Positions 11,725-22,083 of a stretch of DNA of 64,000 nucleotides are shown one piece after another (positions within the stretch are counted from its first letter, which is position 1; each line of letters starts with the position of its first letter). Made by a program: the position numbers and the translations under genes. The notes under the pieces were generated by a model that worked only from the letters and a program-made list of their open reading frames with translations, ran no database searches and was not told where the DNA came from. The stretch spans positions 14,081,258 to 14,145,257 of the forward strand of contig CM035169.1 of assembly GCA_020205615.1 (NCBI GenBank), written 5' to 3'. The stretch is from Panax quinquefolius (Eukaryota; Streptophyta; Magnoliopsida; Apiales; Araliaceae).

Positions 11725-12282
11725 TTGGCCTTAGAAGGAGGAAATTTGAGTTCTAGTGTCATTGAAATTTTCAATCACAATCGTTTAACCTACTTGGAAA
11801 GATGGTGAGGAGTAGACATAGGAAATGCCTGGAAGAAGGGCGGCGATGGTCATTAGCTTCGTCGGCCCACGTGTTTTGATAAAGGATCGTTTGGGTCCTT
11901 CTAAAAGTGCTCCAAGAAAGCACGGCCTCTAAGCATAATTCGGGTGATCTCCGTCAGAAGATCCGTGGTGGAGCCAAACGGAGGTTGGTCTTTGATGCGG
12001 ATAAGGGGCGTGATGATGGTCGGGTCGAAGCGAGAGGAGGTTCACCAAACTAAGACTCATCGTCGAAGTGGTCATGAGGACAGAGGTGTCAGTTGGCGAG
12101 ATGGCGGAGACCAAGCGGATAAGGCCTTGGAGGTTACTGTTGAAGCGAGAGAAGATATAGCCGAAACAGATGCTTGGTGGCGGAGTTAAGGACGAAACAT
12201 CTAGCCGTATTCGATCCGAAAGCGGAGTAAGCATAAGGAGGCGCCACTCGGCGAGAGGTAATGGTAGAAACATTCTACACAT

Positions 12283-13376
12283 GTGTGCAGGGATCGTTCT
12301 CACGGTGGGAGGAGATCGAGGAGCATAACTCCCATGGCCCGAAGAAGGCTTTGGTGGTCACCGGTTCTCGGCACGCGAGACGACGACGAGACGGAGGAAG
12401 CGGTCGAGGAGATCGTGCGAAAACCGAAGAAGAGAGAAGCATCAGTGCGTGACCATTCTCATCATGAAGAGCGATGTATGCAGACGGAGTAGATCGAAAG
12501 CCCCACAAGCGGCAATGGGATCGGCGGGGAGGAGGTCGATCCACTCGGAGAGGCGTAATGTCGTTAAGGAGAAAGAGGTCTCCTCATGACCCGAAGGTGT
12601 TGATTTTTAGTGAAGGAGTTGAAAGAGCTCAAAGCGGTTGGGCGAGGTTCAACAGTGAAGGATACTCCGGGAAAGAAGGCATCCCCTTTTTCCTCGGATA
12701 TTCTCAAGGAGAAGGCAAATATCACCAAGAAGTTGCCTCGTATGGAGAGTTACGATGGGTCCGGGGATCACTACGACCATAACCAGTGTTCGACCTACCG
12801 ATGGACTATTATGACTTCACCGATCTTTGCCAAGTGCCACACCTTTGTCACGTATTTGAGAAAAGATGCGAGACAGTGGATGGGGACTTTACCATCGGAT
12901 TCGATATCCTCTTGGACCGAGCTTTGTGATAAGTTCCATGCCCGTTGTGGGAGCAACCGAAGAAGAGGAAAGCTTCTGAGTTCTCCGCACGGTCCGGATT
13001 CATCAATGAATCTTTAGGCGATGTGTAAAGAGGTTCAGAGAAGCAGTTGGTAAGGTGTCCGACCTCAATGATCTCCAGGCTGTAGGTTTGTTCTAGAACG
13101 AGCTAGATCTGGTAAAGTCCGAGAAGTTGGTGAAGAAGTTGATGTTCCACTATCCGAAGAGCCTGGCAGAAGCCTTTGACAAGGCAGAAGGTTATATTGT
13201 TATAGAAGAGGCTATGAACAGCCTGAAGCGTCATTCTTCGGACCAATTAAAGGAGATAGAAGTTCCCAGGTAGAAGCGTCGGAGGAGAACTGGGGTATAA
13301 TGATCGGCCGGAGGCGCTTCGAAGAAATCTGATAACTCATGGCGACAAGGCGATCGTCCACTGCTTCGCCTCGAAG
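12283..13376 (+). pseudogene. Tat gag, broken
   Basis: An Arg/Glu-rich N-terminal part is followed by the retrotransposon gag domain: MESYDGSGDHYDH, LRKDARQWMGTLP, SWTELCDKF and SNRRRGK. After a frameshift near 12990-13020 the domain continues with VGKVSDLNDLQAVG, KLVKKLMFHYPKSLAEAFDKAE. Gag would form the particle shell. Several stops make it non-functional. Confidence 0.85.
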
Positions 13377-14165
13377 GTGAATAAGGTCTACACCAAATCC
13401 CGAACCACGTATAGGTCGGTGATTTTGGATCAGATCAAAAACCAGCCTTTCTTCGAGCCACCTCGTGATAATTATAGGACAGGACAAGGCAACTCTCGTA
13501 AATATTGTGGCTATCATCAAGCCGCAGGCCATGACACTAATAAGTGTTGCAATTTAAAGGATTTCGTGGAGAAGAAGATTCAAGGCGGTTTGCTGGTTCA
13601 GTATGTGGCCGGGAAAAACCAACAAGATCAGCAGAGTATCGACCGTACTGTTCGGACGGTTCAAATGGCTCCATCCGTCCAAAATGCTCCAGTACCACCA
13701 CCAAGGCACATCATCGATGTAATAACCGGTGGAACTGTAGGGAAGTTGGTAGGGAAGAAGAGAAGGGTTTACCTAGATTCGGTCATGTCTGTGGCGGGTG
13801 CTCCCCTGAAGACCGACAGACCATTCCCAGGAACCGTCATATCATTTACGGATGCAGATTATCCTTCGGAGCCCATCGAGCCACATGAAGGGGCATTGGT
13901 GATCACAGCACAAGTGGGCTCGGTGGATGTGAAATGCATGATGATGAACAACGGGTCTTGGTGGATATTCAGCATGCCCATTACTATCGGAGGATGCGAT
14001 CTGGCGGGCAAAAAAATGGAGGTCCAGGCGGGGATGCTCCTTTATCGGCTTGACAAAGATCCGATCAAAGTTGCGAGCCTATTGAACTCCCGGTTATCTT
14101 GACCGACTCCTCGGCGGTAGAAATAACGTGTAAATTCTATGTTGTACATGTAGATTCTTTCCTAT
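13377..14165 (+). pseudogene. Tat gag zinc knuckle and protease, broken
   Basis: A CHHC-type knuckle is seen as YCGYHQAAGHDTNKC, followed by the linker and an aspartic protease region. The expected active-site motif DNGS reads NNGSWW, so the catalytic Asp is Asn. A frameshift near 14080 moves the end of the domain (ELPVILTDSS, ITCKFYVVHVDSF) into another frame. A solo LTR then interrupts the gene, and a few codons between HVDSF and PTLTALQ on the far side are missing. Confidence 0.82.
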
Positions 14166-15629
14166 TTAGTAAATGGTTAAATTGATAAAAGGTTAAAGTT
14201 AAGGGTGATATATGAATTTTTTCAAAATAAGCAAAGTGGTTATAAAATACTTATTGTTGTCAGAATATTCGGTTTGGTCGTGGAATATTCTTTCTGTGAG
14301 GCTGAAGGCCCATAACGTATATGAAGAAAATGACAAGTTTGAGTTTTTATAAATAATCGTAAATTGTTATCGTTAACACATCATGGAATACCGTTGGGTA
14401 AAGTAAAATGTCTACGCCGTTGTTGAACAAAGAAGCACTCAATTATTGCACAATATTTTTGAATTATTGATTCTTCACGTAAGAAAGGTACTTACTCAAT
14501 AATTGTTACAAAGAATTATTGTTCAATATTTTATTTTATTAATTCAATAATTGATGCGTTGATATTTTATATTATCGTTGTTCAATAATTGTCACCTCAC
14601 AAGATATCTCCATTATCGGATCAATAATTCATATTATTTGAATAATATTATTGGATAACATTATTGGCAATGTCTAGAAAGTTCACATCGAGGAGAGGTT
14701 TGGTCACCTAATGCACCAAGCTTATTGATTTATATGATAAGAAAATATTTATTTGATGTGGATATAAATGATGGATTTATTTATGTATTTATAAGTGAAG
14801 AATTAATGATGAGGTGTTTTATCAAGATTTTGTCGAAATGGAGAACAAAATATGGGATTTTCGTAAAAATTAGTTTATTACTTGATTTTGTAAAATCCAT
14901 AACTCTTTGTGTATAATGCCATATATCAAAAGAAAGCCCTAGAAGTAAGCTAACTGTGAAATTTGAATCACCCAAAAAAATTTTTGTAGATATTTCGTGG
15001 TGAAATTTTGAATGAAATCGTCCAAGGACTAATAGTCCAAAAAAATCGTGTTCTTCAAATTATATATATGAGTTATAAATTTTGATCCGACTGCTGGATC
15101 GTTGTAATTTTTGATATGTTATACATATATAAGTTGCAGATATGTCCACAAATTTTGAACTGTTAAAAATGAGCGATAATTTATTATGAATTTTAAGAGG
15201 TGAATGATTCAAAATTAGGTTTATAAATGATTTTTTGGAAAAATTAGAAATGGGTGGGCCCCACTTTTGGTTGTTGGGGAAGATGGCTGATTTTTGGTGG
15301 TGTAATAGTAATGTAAAAGCCATCGCAAGCGAAGTCAAGTCTGCCTTGCGTCTTAACATTTTCCTATAAATAGAGTATAGCTAAGTTAATCGAAAATCAC
15401 ACCGTAATTCATAAGTTTTCTATTTTTCTCTAGATTATCGATTTAGATACTTGGTGAGTTGACGTCAAGACAAGTTTCATTCAAAGATCACTTCCCACCT
15501 TCCTTCCGGCACCGATTCTTTGAGCGTGATAGTAAGGATATTATTTTTTCAGAATGATATTATTTCTTCAATATCATTACGTCAAAATGTCGATCTCAAG
15601 TTTTTATCAAATTTGGAACTTTTTCATGC

Positions 15630-15930
15630 TCTGGGTTACTATTCATGAGTTACTATTCACAAGTTACTATTCACAAGTACTTATTCATGAAGTTGCGTGA
15701 AAATGTTTTTTTTGTGGAATTTCTATCTTTTCGTGTCTGAGTTACTATTCACGATATGGTACTATTCACGATACCAGCATTATTCACGATATCAAGACTA
15801 TTTATGTATGTGGCATTATTTACGATATGATATTTATTTACGATACACTATGACGAACACGAAAGTACTATTCATTCAGTTATTATTCACGGAACTTTTA
15901 TTCATGAGTTACTATTCATGAAGAAAAAAT
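15630..15930 (+). repeat. TTACTATTCACGAG minisatellite in solo LTR
   Basis: Imperfect tandem copies of a 12-16 bp unit with the core ACTATTCACGA or ACTATTCATGA. The same array appears in the other copies of this LTR family at about 26130-26310 and 53550-53720 with different copy numbers. Confidence 0.85.
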
Positions 15931-16279
15931 TGTTTCTTTTTCCTCGATTCAAATTATCGTTGATTTATGATTGTTCGCTTCTCAAAATAAATGCAATTGT
16001 TGATCATATTGTTTTATCATTATATATAACATTTTATAACCCCGATGTTGAATTTCTTCACTCGAGTTGATGGGGTAGATTATCGGTACGATCGTGACTA
16101 TGGGTTCTCTTGGCCAAGAAGGCAAAAGTTGAATTGTTAATCGGTACGATCATAACCATTGAATTTACAATCAATATCTTTAACTTTAATGCAAAAGGTA
16201 ATCGATCAACATGGTTATAATTATTGTTTATATGAATTTCAAATGATTATATATTTCTTTTGAGATACTTAGCCCAGTA

Positions 16280-16420
16280 AGCAAAGATGAATTATTGATG
16301 AATATCTTTGCTCGTAATGCAAAGATGACCTGTTGTTGAATATCTTTGCTTTGTGGTAGTAAAGATGAATCATTGATGAATATCTTTGGCCGTGGTGCAA
16401 AGATGAATTTATTAGTATGA
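16280..16420 (+). repeat. GATGAATATCTTTGG tandem repeat in solo LTR
   Basis: About three imperfect units of 45-55 bp built from TGATGAATATCTTTGG and GTAATGCAAAGATGA. The array is longer in the second copy (27490-27770) and shorter in the third (53950-54100). Confidence 0.8.
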
Positions 16421-17571
16421 TTATGAATGGCTGTGATTTGGTATAACCATGATATTTGATGTTTCGTGTAAAGACAGTGATAAAATTATCTTCGTCTTGG
16501 ATGCGAAGAGAGAATTTAGAATTACAATTATGATTATGAGTTATTCATATAATTGTGGAAAGGAACTGCTGATTGATGTTACGGTGGATAAAATATTGTT
16601 GGTGGAATTTTAACGTGGAGAAGATAATAGACTTTTATACTGGATTCGACTCTTTTTAATGGATCGCTTCGTTCACGTTTAACTATGGTTGAAAAGTTTT
16701 ATCATCTACCATATGTTCTAAATCTCGATTCATTATTGATGAAGACTATTGATAATTTATTTATCTTTAGTCATAATATTCTTTATCGAGCTAGTTGTGG
16801 CTTCACCCTTTTGTTTCACAATTCCTTTCGTGTAATAAAAGTGTAAATTTGGGTTGAGCCGGGATAACAAGGGAATGTAATCGGTGGTCTATAGTTGTTG
16901 AGGTTCTCCTAAAGAGTATGAAAATAATTTTATTGAGGGCTTTAGTGTGTCAGATTTTATACATCATTTAATAGTTATTTTGGTGAATTAAATAGGGTGA
17001 GGCGAACCCAACTTTGGAAGGGTGTTTTGTCACTATCATACAAGATGTCTAATGACATACAAACTCGTGTTATCATAAGACATGGTTGTCTTCATCCACT
17101 TGCGAGTATATTTACAAGCACTACCTATATAATCTTGGTGTTTGTTTGGAGTATAATACCCAATTAGAGACTCGGTGGAGATAATGATATGTCAAGAGAA
17201 GACTCACCATTGGGAAGAATACGATAGTAATCTTCTCGTTTTAAGAATTCTATTGGATCAACCAAGGATAATTACGTGGCCATATGATATCTACCATAAC
17301 CTAAAAGCATGGCCTCCCACGCACGAAGGTTTCCTTGAGCACTTCCCAAAGATTCTAATTTCTAAAAGCTTTTTGACTATACCTTTATGTAAGGTGTCAT
17401 TGTGACATACGCTTAGGCAGTTGGTATATATTTGTATCCAAACTCACAACATAGGTGTTGTTGTATTTTGCACGACAATTGTTGTAATAAAGTTGTAGTT
17501 GTTTTTCTGTACCATGTATTTAACGACTCAGAATAGGTTGGATGGAATGGACCTATTTTGGGGTCGTTACA

Positions 17572-18821
17572 CCTACATTGACGGCTCTCCAAGCTGTGAC
17601 CTCCATCCCTCATTTCAAAATGAAGTTACCCACGGCGCATGGAGTAGGAGAGGTGGCGGGGGACTTAGATCCGGCAAGCGATGTTATCGAATCTTTATTA
17701 TTTCCTCCGGAGTGGGGGGTCAAAACGTAAATGCATAATGGCAATTGAGATCGAGCCCTTCACTGAGAGCAGCTCGGAGCCGTTGGTAATCCCTGCAGGT
17801 GGGACATAGGAGATTGAGTTGATCATCGGAATACCAGACAAGACAGTGAAGATCGGCTTGGGTCTACCAGAGCCTCTTGAACAAACCTTATGGAACTCCT
17901 TCACTGCTATGAGGATATTTTTTCATGGGAACCACAGGACATGCCTGGAGTTAGCCGAAAGATAGCTGAGCACAGACTAGATGTAGACCCCTCGAAGAAG
18001 CCGGTTAATGCGAAAAAGCGATCTTTGCACCGAGCGACAGAAGATCATTGATGAAGAGATTGCAAAGTCAAGTAGTTGACTTCATCTATGAAATTGATTA
18101 CCCAGTGGATGGCGAATGTGGTGTCAAAAGTGTAAGCGAGAATGGAAAGTGGCGGGTTTGAATCGACTACACCGATCTCAATAAATTTTGTCTGAAGGAC
18201 TTTTATCCTCTGCCCTATATCGACCAGCTCATCGATGCCACTTCGGGGTATGCATTACTAAGCTTTATGGATGCTTTTTTAGGTTATCATCAAATATCCA
18301 TGTGCAAAAAGGACATTCCAAAGACAACATTCATTACACACGGTTCGGTGTACGCCTACAAGAAGATGACTTTTGGCCTTATAAATGCTGGAGCCACCTA
18401 CCAGAGAATGATGAACTTCATCTTCAACAGGCAGCTAGGGAGAAACATGGAGGTTTATGTAGATGACATGATCGTGAAGAGTATGCAGGTTCAAAAGCAT
18501 TTGGACAACCTGGAGGAATGCTTTCAGACTGTCCGTCATCGTCAACTGAGACTCAATCCGGCCAAATGCACTTTTGGCCTCGGTGCAGGAAGGTTTCTGG
18601 GATATCTGGTCAGTCAGAGGGGCATCGAAGCCAACCCGAAGAAGATCCAGGCCATTCTTGACATGAAGACTCCTCAGTCGTTCAAAGACGTCCAACGTCT
18701 GACTGGTAGGATTGCGGCTTTAAGGAGGTTCGTCGCCAAATCTGCGGAGAGATGCCTTCCTTTCTTTGACACATTGAAGGGTAGAAGAATGCGAAGACGT
18801 TCCAGTGGACTTGGAGTGTGA
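17572..18821 (+). pseudogene. Tat reverse transcriptase, broken
   Basis: The first part (17572-18260) contains PTLTALQAVTS, HEDIFSWEPQDMPG and the conserved YPLPYIDQLIDAT block, with several stops. The open segment 18267-18821 holds the catalytic core: Asp in SFMDAFLGYHQI, TTFITHG, MTFGLINAGATYQRMM, the active site VYVDDMIVKS, and FLGYLVSQRGIEANPKKI. The family would copy element RNA into DNA. The YVDD site is intact but the module cannot be translated as a whole. Confidence 0.9.
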
Positions 18822-18922
18822 AGACGCCTTCAAGCGCAAAAGACATATCTGCTTTTCTTCTTTTTTATTGGTGAAGCTCACTCGGCAGTGAGACCTTATA
18901 TTTATACCTTGCAGCAAGTTCG

Positions 18923-19311
18923 TTGGCAGTTGGAGCAGTGCTGGTTCGGGAGGTCAATGGGAAGCAGCATCCGATCTATTATATCAGTCACGTTCTACGA
19001 GATGCTAAAACCAGGTACCCGAATATTGAGAAATTTGCTTTTACTTTAATAATTGCTAGTAGAAAACTTCGACAATATTTTCAAGGTCGGCTCCTAGTTG
19101 TCTACACGGATCAGCCATTAAAGAAGGTGATGAGCAAGACAGAAGTTTCAGGGAGACTAGCAGCATGGACTATGGAGTTGTCCCAATTTTTCATTGAATA
19201 CCATCCACGAACCACTATCGAGGTCGAGGCCTTGGCCGATTTTATGGTGGAATGTTCGTTCCCAAGCAGAATCTTTGAGTTGCGGAGAGGCGAGACGTCC
19301 GTCGAAAGCAA
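18923..19311 (+). pseudogene. Tat RNase H (first copy)
   Basis: The Ty3/gypsy RNase H is recognised by GAVLVREVNGKQHPIYY, SHVLRDAKTRYPNIEK, RKLRQYF, VVYTDQPLKK and the end EVEALADFM. It is joined to the reverse transcriptase by a short out-of-frame stretch (18822-18922). Confidence 0.85.
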
Positions 19312-19760
19312 CAGTAGTTCTTTAAGAGGTCGAAATGCTTGGGCGCTATATCTGAGATGGATCCTCTACGATGGATCATTAGTGGGGCGGAATTATCTTG
19401 ACGAGTCCGGAGGATTCAAAGTTCAATGAACCATCGATTCGGGTTTAAAGCGACGAACAACGAAGCCGAGTATGAAGCAGTGTTGGCAGGTGTTCGATTA
19501 GCAAAGAGTTTAGAAGTCCAGAAGCTGATCAATTACAGTGGCTTTCAGTTGGTCGTCAAACAACTGTCGGGAGATTATGAAGCTCGTGGGACCAGGATGA
19601 TCAAGTATCTGGCAGAATTAAAAGACCGACTTCAGTACTTCATTTTGTATGAGTTTCAGGGCATAGAGCGTAACGACAATTCCATTGCCAATGCACTGTC
19701 GAAGCTGGCCACTACGGATGCAAATGTTTTCAACGGATCGGTTTATTTGGAAGTTTTGCA
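19312..19760 (+). pseudogene. Second, archaeal-type RNase H of Tat element
   Basis: After a degenerate YDGS start (19370s) and a stop, the frame from 19426 reads FGFKATNNEAEYEAVLAGV, QLVVKQLSGDYEARG and NALSKLATTD. This matches the additional RNase H that marks the Tat lineage. The Asp expected in YSDSQLVV is replaced (YSGFQLVV), so a catalytic residue is lost. Confidence 0.85.
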
Positions 19761-20530
19761 GCAGCCGAGTGTTCAGCATGAAGCGGTGATGTGTATCGAG
19801 CGATCTAACTGCTGGATGACTCCCTACATCGAAAATTTGGCAGATGGCGTCCTTCCTTCGGATCAGATATTGGCAAAGAAGATCAAATACAAGAGTACCA
19901 ATTTTGTTCTTATTGATGGGGATCTTTATCGATTGGCATTTTCCTCACCATTCTTTGAAGTGTCCGGTTCCATCCGAAATTTGAGTATGCTCTTCGGAGG
20001 TTCACGAGGGTATTTATGCGGTGATCATATGGCTACCAAGTCTTTGGCTTATAAAGTACTTGACGAGGATACTATTATTTCTACAATTTTCAAGGAAGCT
20101 ATAGAGTATGTCAAGAAATGTGAAAATGCCACCAATAATCCGATCCCACATCGACCACCGAAGAACTATATTCGATTTTATCTCCTATACCTTTTGGTCG
20201 TCTGGGGTAGATATATTGGGTCCGTTGCTGCAAAGCTAAAGGTCGTCGACTTTGTTATAGTTCTTTATTGATTACATGACTAAGTGGGTAGAGGCGAAGC
20301 CACTTCGGTTAATAACGGAACAAGATTGTTTGAAGTTCATAAAAGAGTCCGTAGTGTTTCGCTTCGAAATTCCTAAAGTGTTGATATCGGACAACGGATG
20401 TCAGTTTGTGGGATCAAAATTTGAAGGATTTTTAAAGGAGCTGGGGATTTAGCATAAGAAGACTTCGGTGGCTCACCCACAGTCAAATGGGCAAGTTGAG
20501 GTGACCAACAGAATGTCATTTCTTGATCGG
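19761..20530 (+). pseudogene. Tat integrase core, broken
   Basis: Degraded N-terminal part (LADGVLPSD, LIDGDLYRLAFSSP) followed by a core readable across frames: Asp in IDYMTKWVEAKPL, Asp in ISDNGCQF and Glu in NGQVEVTNR. A TAG interrupts KELGI near 20450. Residues of the DDE triad are present; the frame is not. Confidence 0.85.
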
Positions 20531-20563
20531 GATCAAGCCTTGACTAGATGAAGCTAAAGGAAG

Positions 20564-21049
20564 ATGGCGGAAAGAGTTTCCAACGTCTTGTGGGCTTACC
20601 GGACTACACCGAGGATCACCAAAGGGGATTCACCTTTTCGACTGGCCTATGGTACTGATACCTTAGTCCCAGTCGAAATTGGATCTCCAAGTTTTCGGGT
20701 CAGTCAATTCAAAGAGATCTACAAAGACGAAGGACTGAAGGCCAACTTGGATCTGCTAGAAGAAGTCGGAGAGGTAGCTTTGCTCAAATTGGCTGCTTAT
20801 CAACGAAGAGTAGCTAAGCATTACAACAAAGGGGTCAAACTTCGCAGATTCGAAGTAGGGAACTTCGTCATTAGAGAAGCTGAAGCATCTACACCTCAAA
20901 ACACGGGAAAGTTAATCTGCCAAATCGGAAAAGGGCGTATATGAGGTGATCGAAGTATCAAAGCCAGACACTTATCGGTTAAAGGCATTAGATAGGTCCG
21001 AGATCAAGAACACCTGGCATGCCGGAAGACTTCGAAAGTATTTTCAATA
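20564..21049 (+). pseudogene. Tat integrase C-terminal region
   Basis: Contains SNVLWAYRTTPRITKG, SPFRLAYGTDTLVPVEIG, the RRVAKHYNKGVK segment, and after a frameshift DTYRLKALDRSE and WHAGRLRKYFQ followed by the natural stop. This is the usual end of Tat pol. Confidence 0.88.
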
Positions 21050-21154
21050 GAAATCAAGTTAATTTACCGGAAGTCTGTACATGACCGTCCATTATCAATA
21101 AAAAGTCACTTTTTCACAAATAATCTTCCTCCTATTTGTCCTAAGTTCACAATG

Positions 21155-21640
21155 GTGTAAGGAGGTATGGTAGGACTCGCTGGCCATTCGATGGCAGCCC
21201 ACTTATTTGTTACCCCGTGTGGTAGACAAATCCTATGATCCTTTTATATTGATTTTACCAAGGGTGGTAACTCAATGGGCACCGAAGTAAGGAGGTATGG
21301 TAGGACTCGCTGGCTATTCGATGGCAGCCTTTTTAGTAAGAGTGTCCTTATGGATTTGATTTACTGCGAGTGGTAAAAAAATTTCACGGTCCTTTTTTTT
21401 ATATTGTTTTTACCCCGAGTGGTAAATCAATGGGCACCGAAGTAAGGAGGTATGGTAGGACTTGCTGGCCATTCGATGACAGCCTTATTGTCAGGAGTGT
21501 CCTTATGAATTTGTGACCCCGTGTGGTAGACAAATTCCATGGTCCTTATATCTTGGTCCTCATATAATTGTTCTACCCCGAATGGTAAACAAAGGTCCTT
21601 ATATACTTGTTCTACCCCTTTGATGCAGTAAGCAAGATCT
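21155..21640 (+). repeat. Tandem repeats downstream of Tat pol
   Basis: The block AAGGAGGTATGGTAGGACT plus CGCTGGC(C/T)ATTCGATGGCAGCC recurs at about 21160, 21289 and 21441. It is spaced by text with ACCCCGxGTGGTAxACAAAT and GGTCCTTATAT, giving roughly three units of 130-150 bp. Such tracts after pol are a known Tat feature. Confidence 0.85.
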
Positions 21641-22083
21641 TGTTGTTGCAAAGAGGATCAGCCGAATTCACCTTACACATGACCGATCTCACACTTCGGT
21701 ACCGATAAGTATACATTACTTTATTTTATTTAAGTGTTGAGTTCAGTTCATTCAATTCAGTTCAGTTAAATTCTGTCCATAAAATTCAATTCACTTCATT
21801 TCATAAATTAACTATTATATGCCTTAGCTGATTCACTATCTAAGTTCAGTTCATTGATACTGAATTATTGACAAGAAACTAACCAAAACAGAAGTCATAA
21901 TCAAGAAAGTTGAAGATTCATCGATAAAATAAAACATTCATTCATTCGATTCATCCATAACATTAACTAATTTCACAAACGTAGAAATGCTGTCAAAATC
22001 CTTACATAAAGTTTCAAACAGTCCCAAAAACGTAAACAGTTTAAATAGTTAATTTTTACATAGTCAGAACAAAGCAAGAAGGA
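21641..22083 (+). other. Tat spacer between repeats and antisense ORF
   Basis: AT-rich, with runs of TTCAGTTCA-type motifs. No coding content seen. In minus-strand sense it follows the end of the antisense ORF and may contain its 3' UTR. Confidence 0.4.

Larger units (their letters stand above)
14166..17571 (+). repeat. Solo LTR of a chromovirus family inside Tat gag-pol
   Basis: 3.4 kb, aligning with 24447-28937 but lacking about 60 bp of the start (no TGTAAGACCCC) and about 0.8 kb that the other copy has at about 26310-27150. It ends GGGGTCGTTACA. It splits the Tat protease coding region. CCTA stands on both sides (14161-14164 and 17572-17575), a possible 4-of-5 target duplication. No gene is present; short open frames here are accidents of repeat sequence. 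Confidence 0.85.

Noticed and set aside
11929..12544. Several open frames on both strands early in the Tat element
   Set aside because: They overlap each other in GC-richer leader/gag sequence; only the plus-strand gag text has family similarity.
15630..15930. Regularly repeated short units that might suggest a CRISPR-like array
   Set aside because: Units are adjacent without unique spacers, and this is a plant LTR minisatellite.
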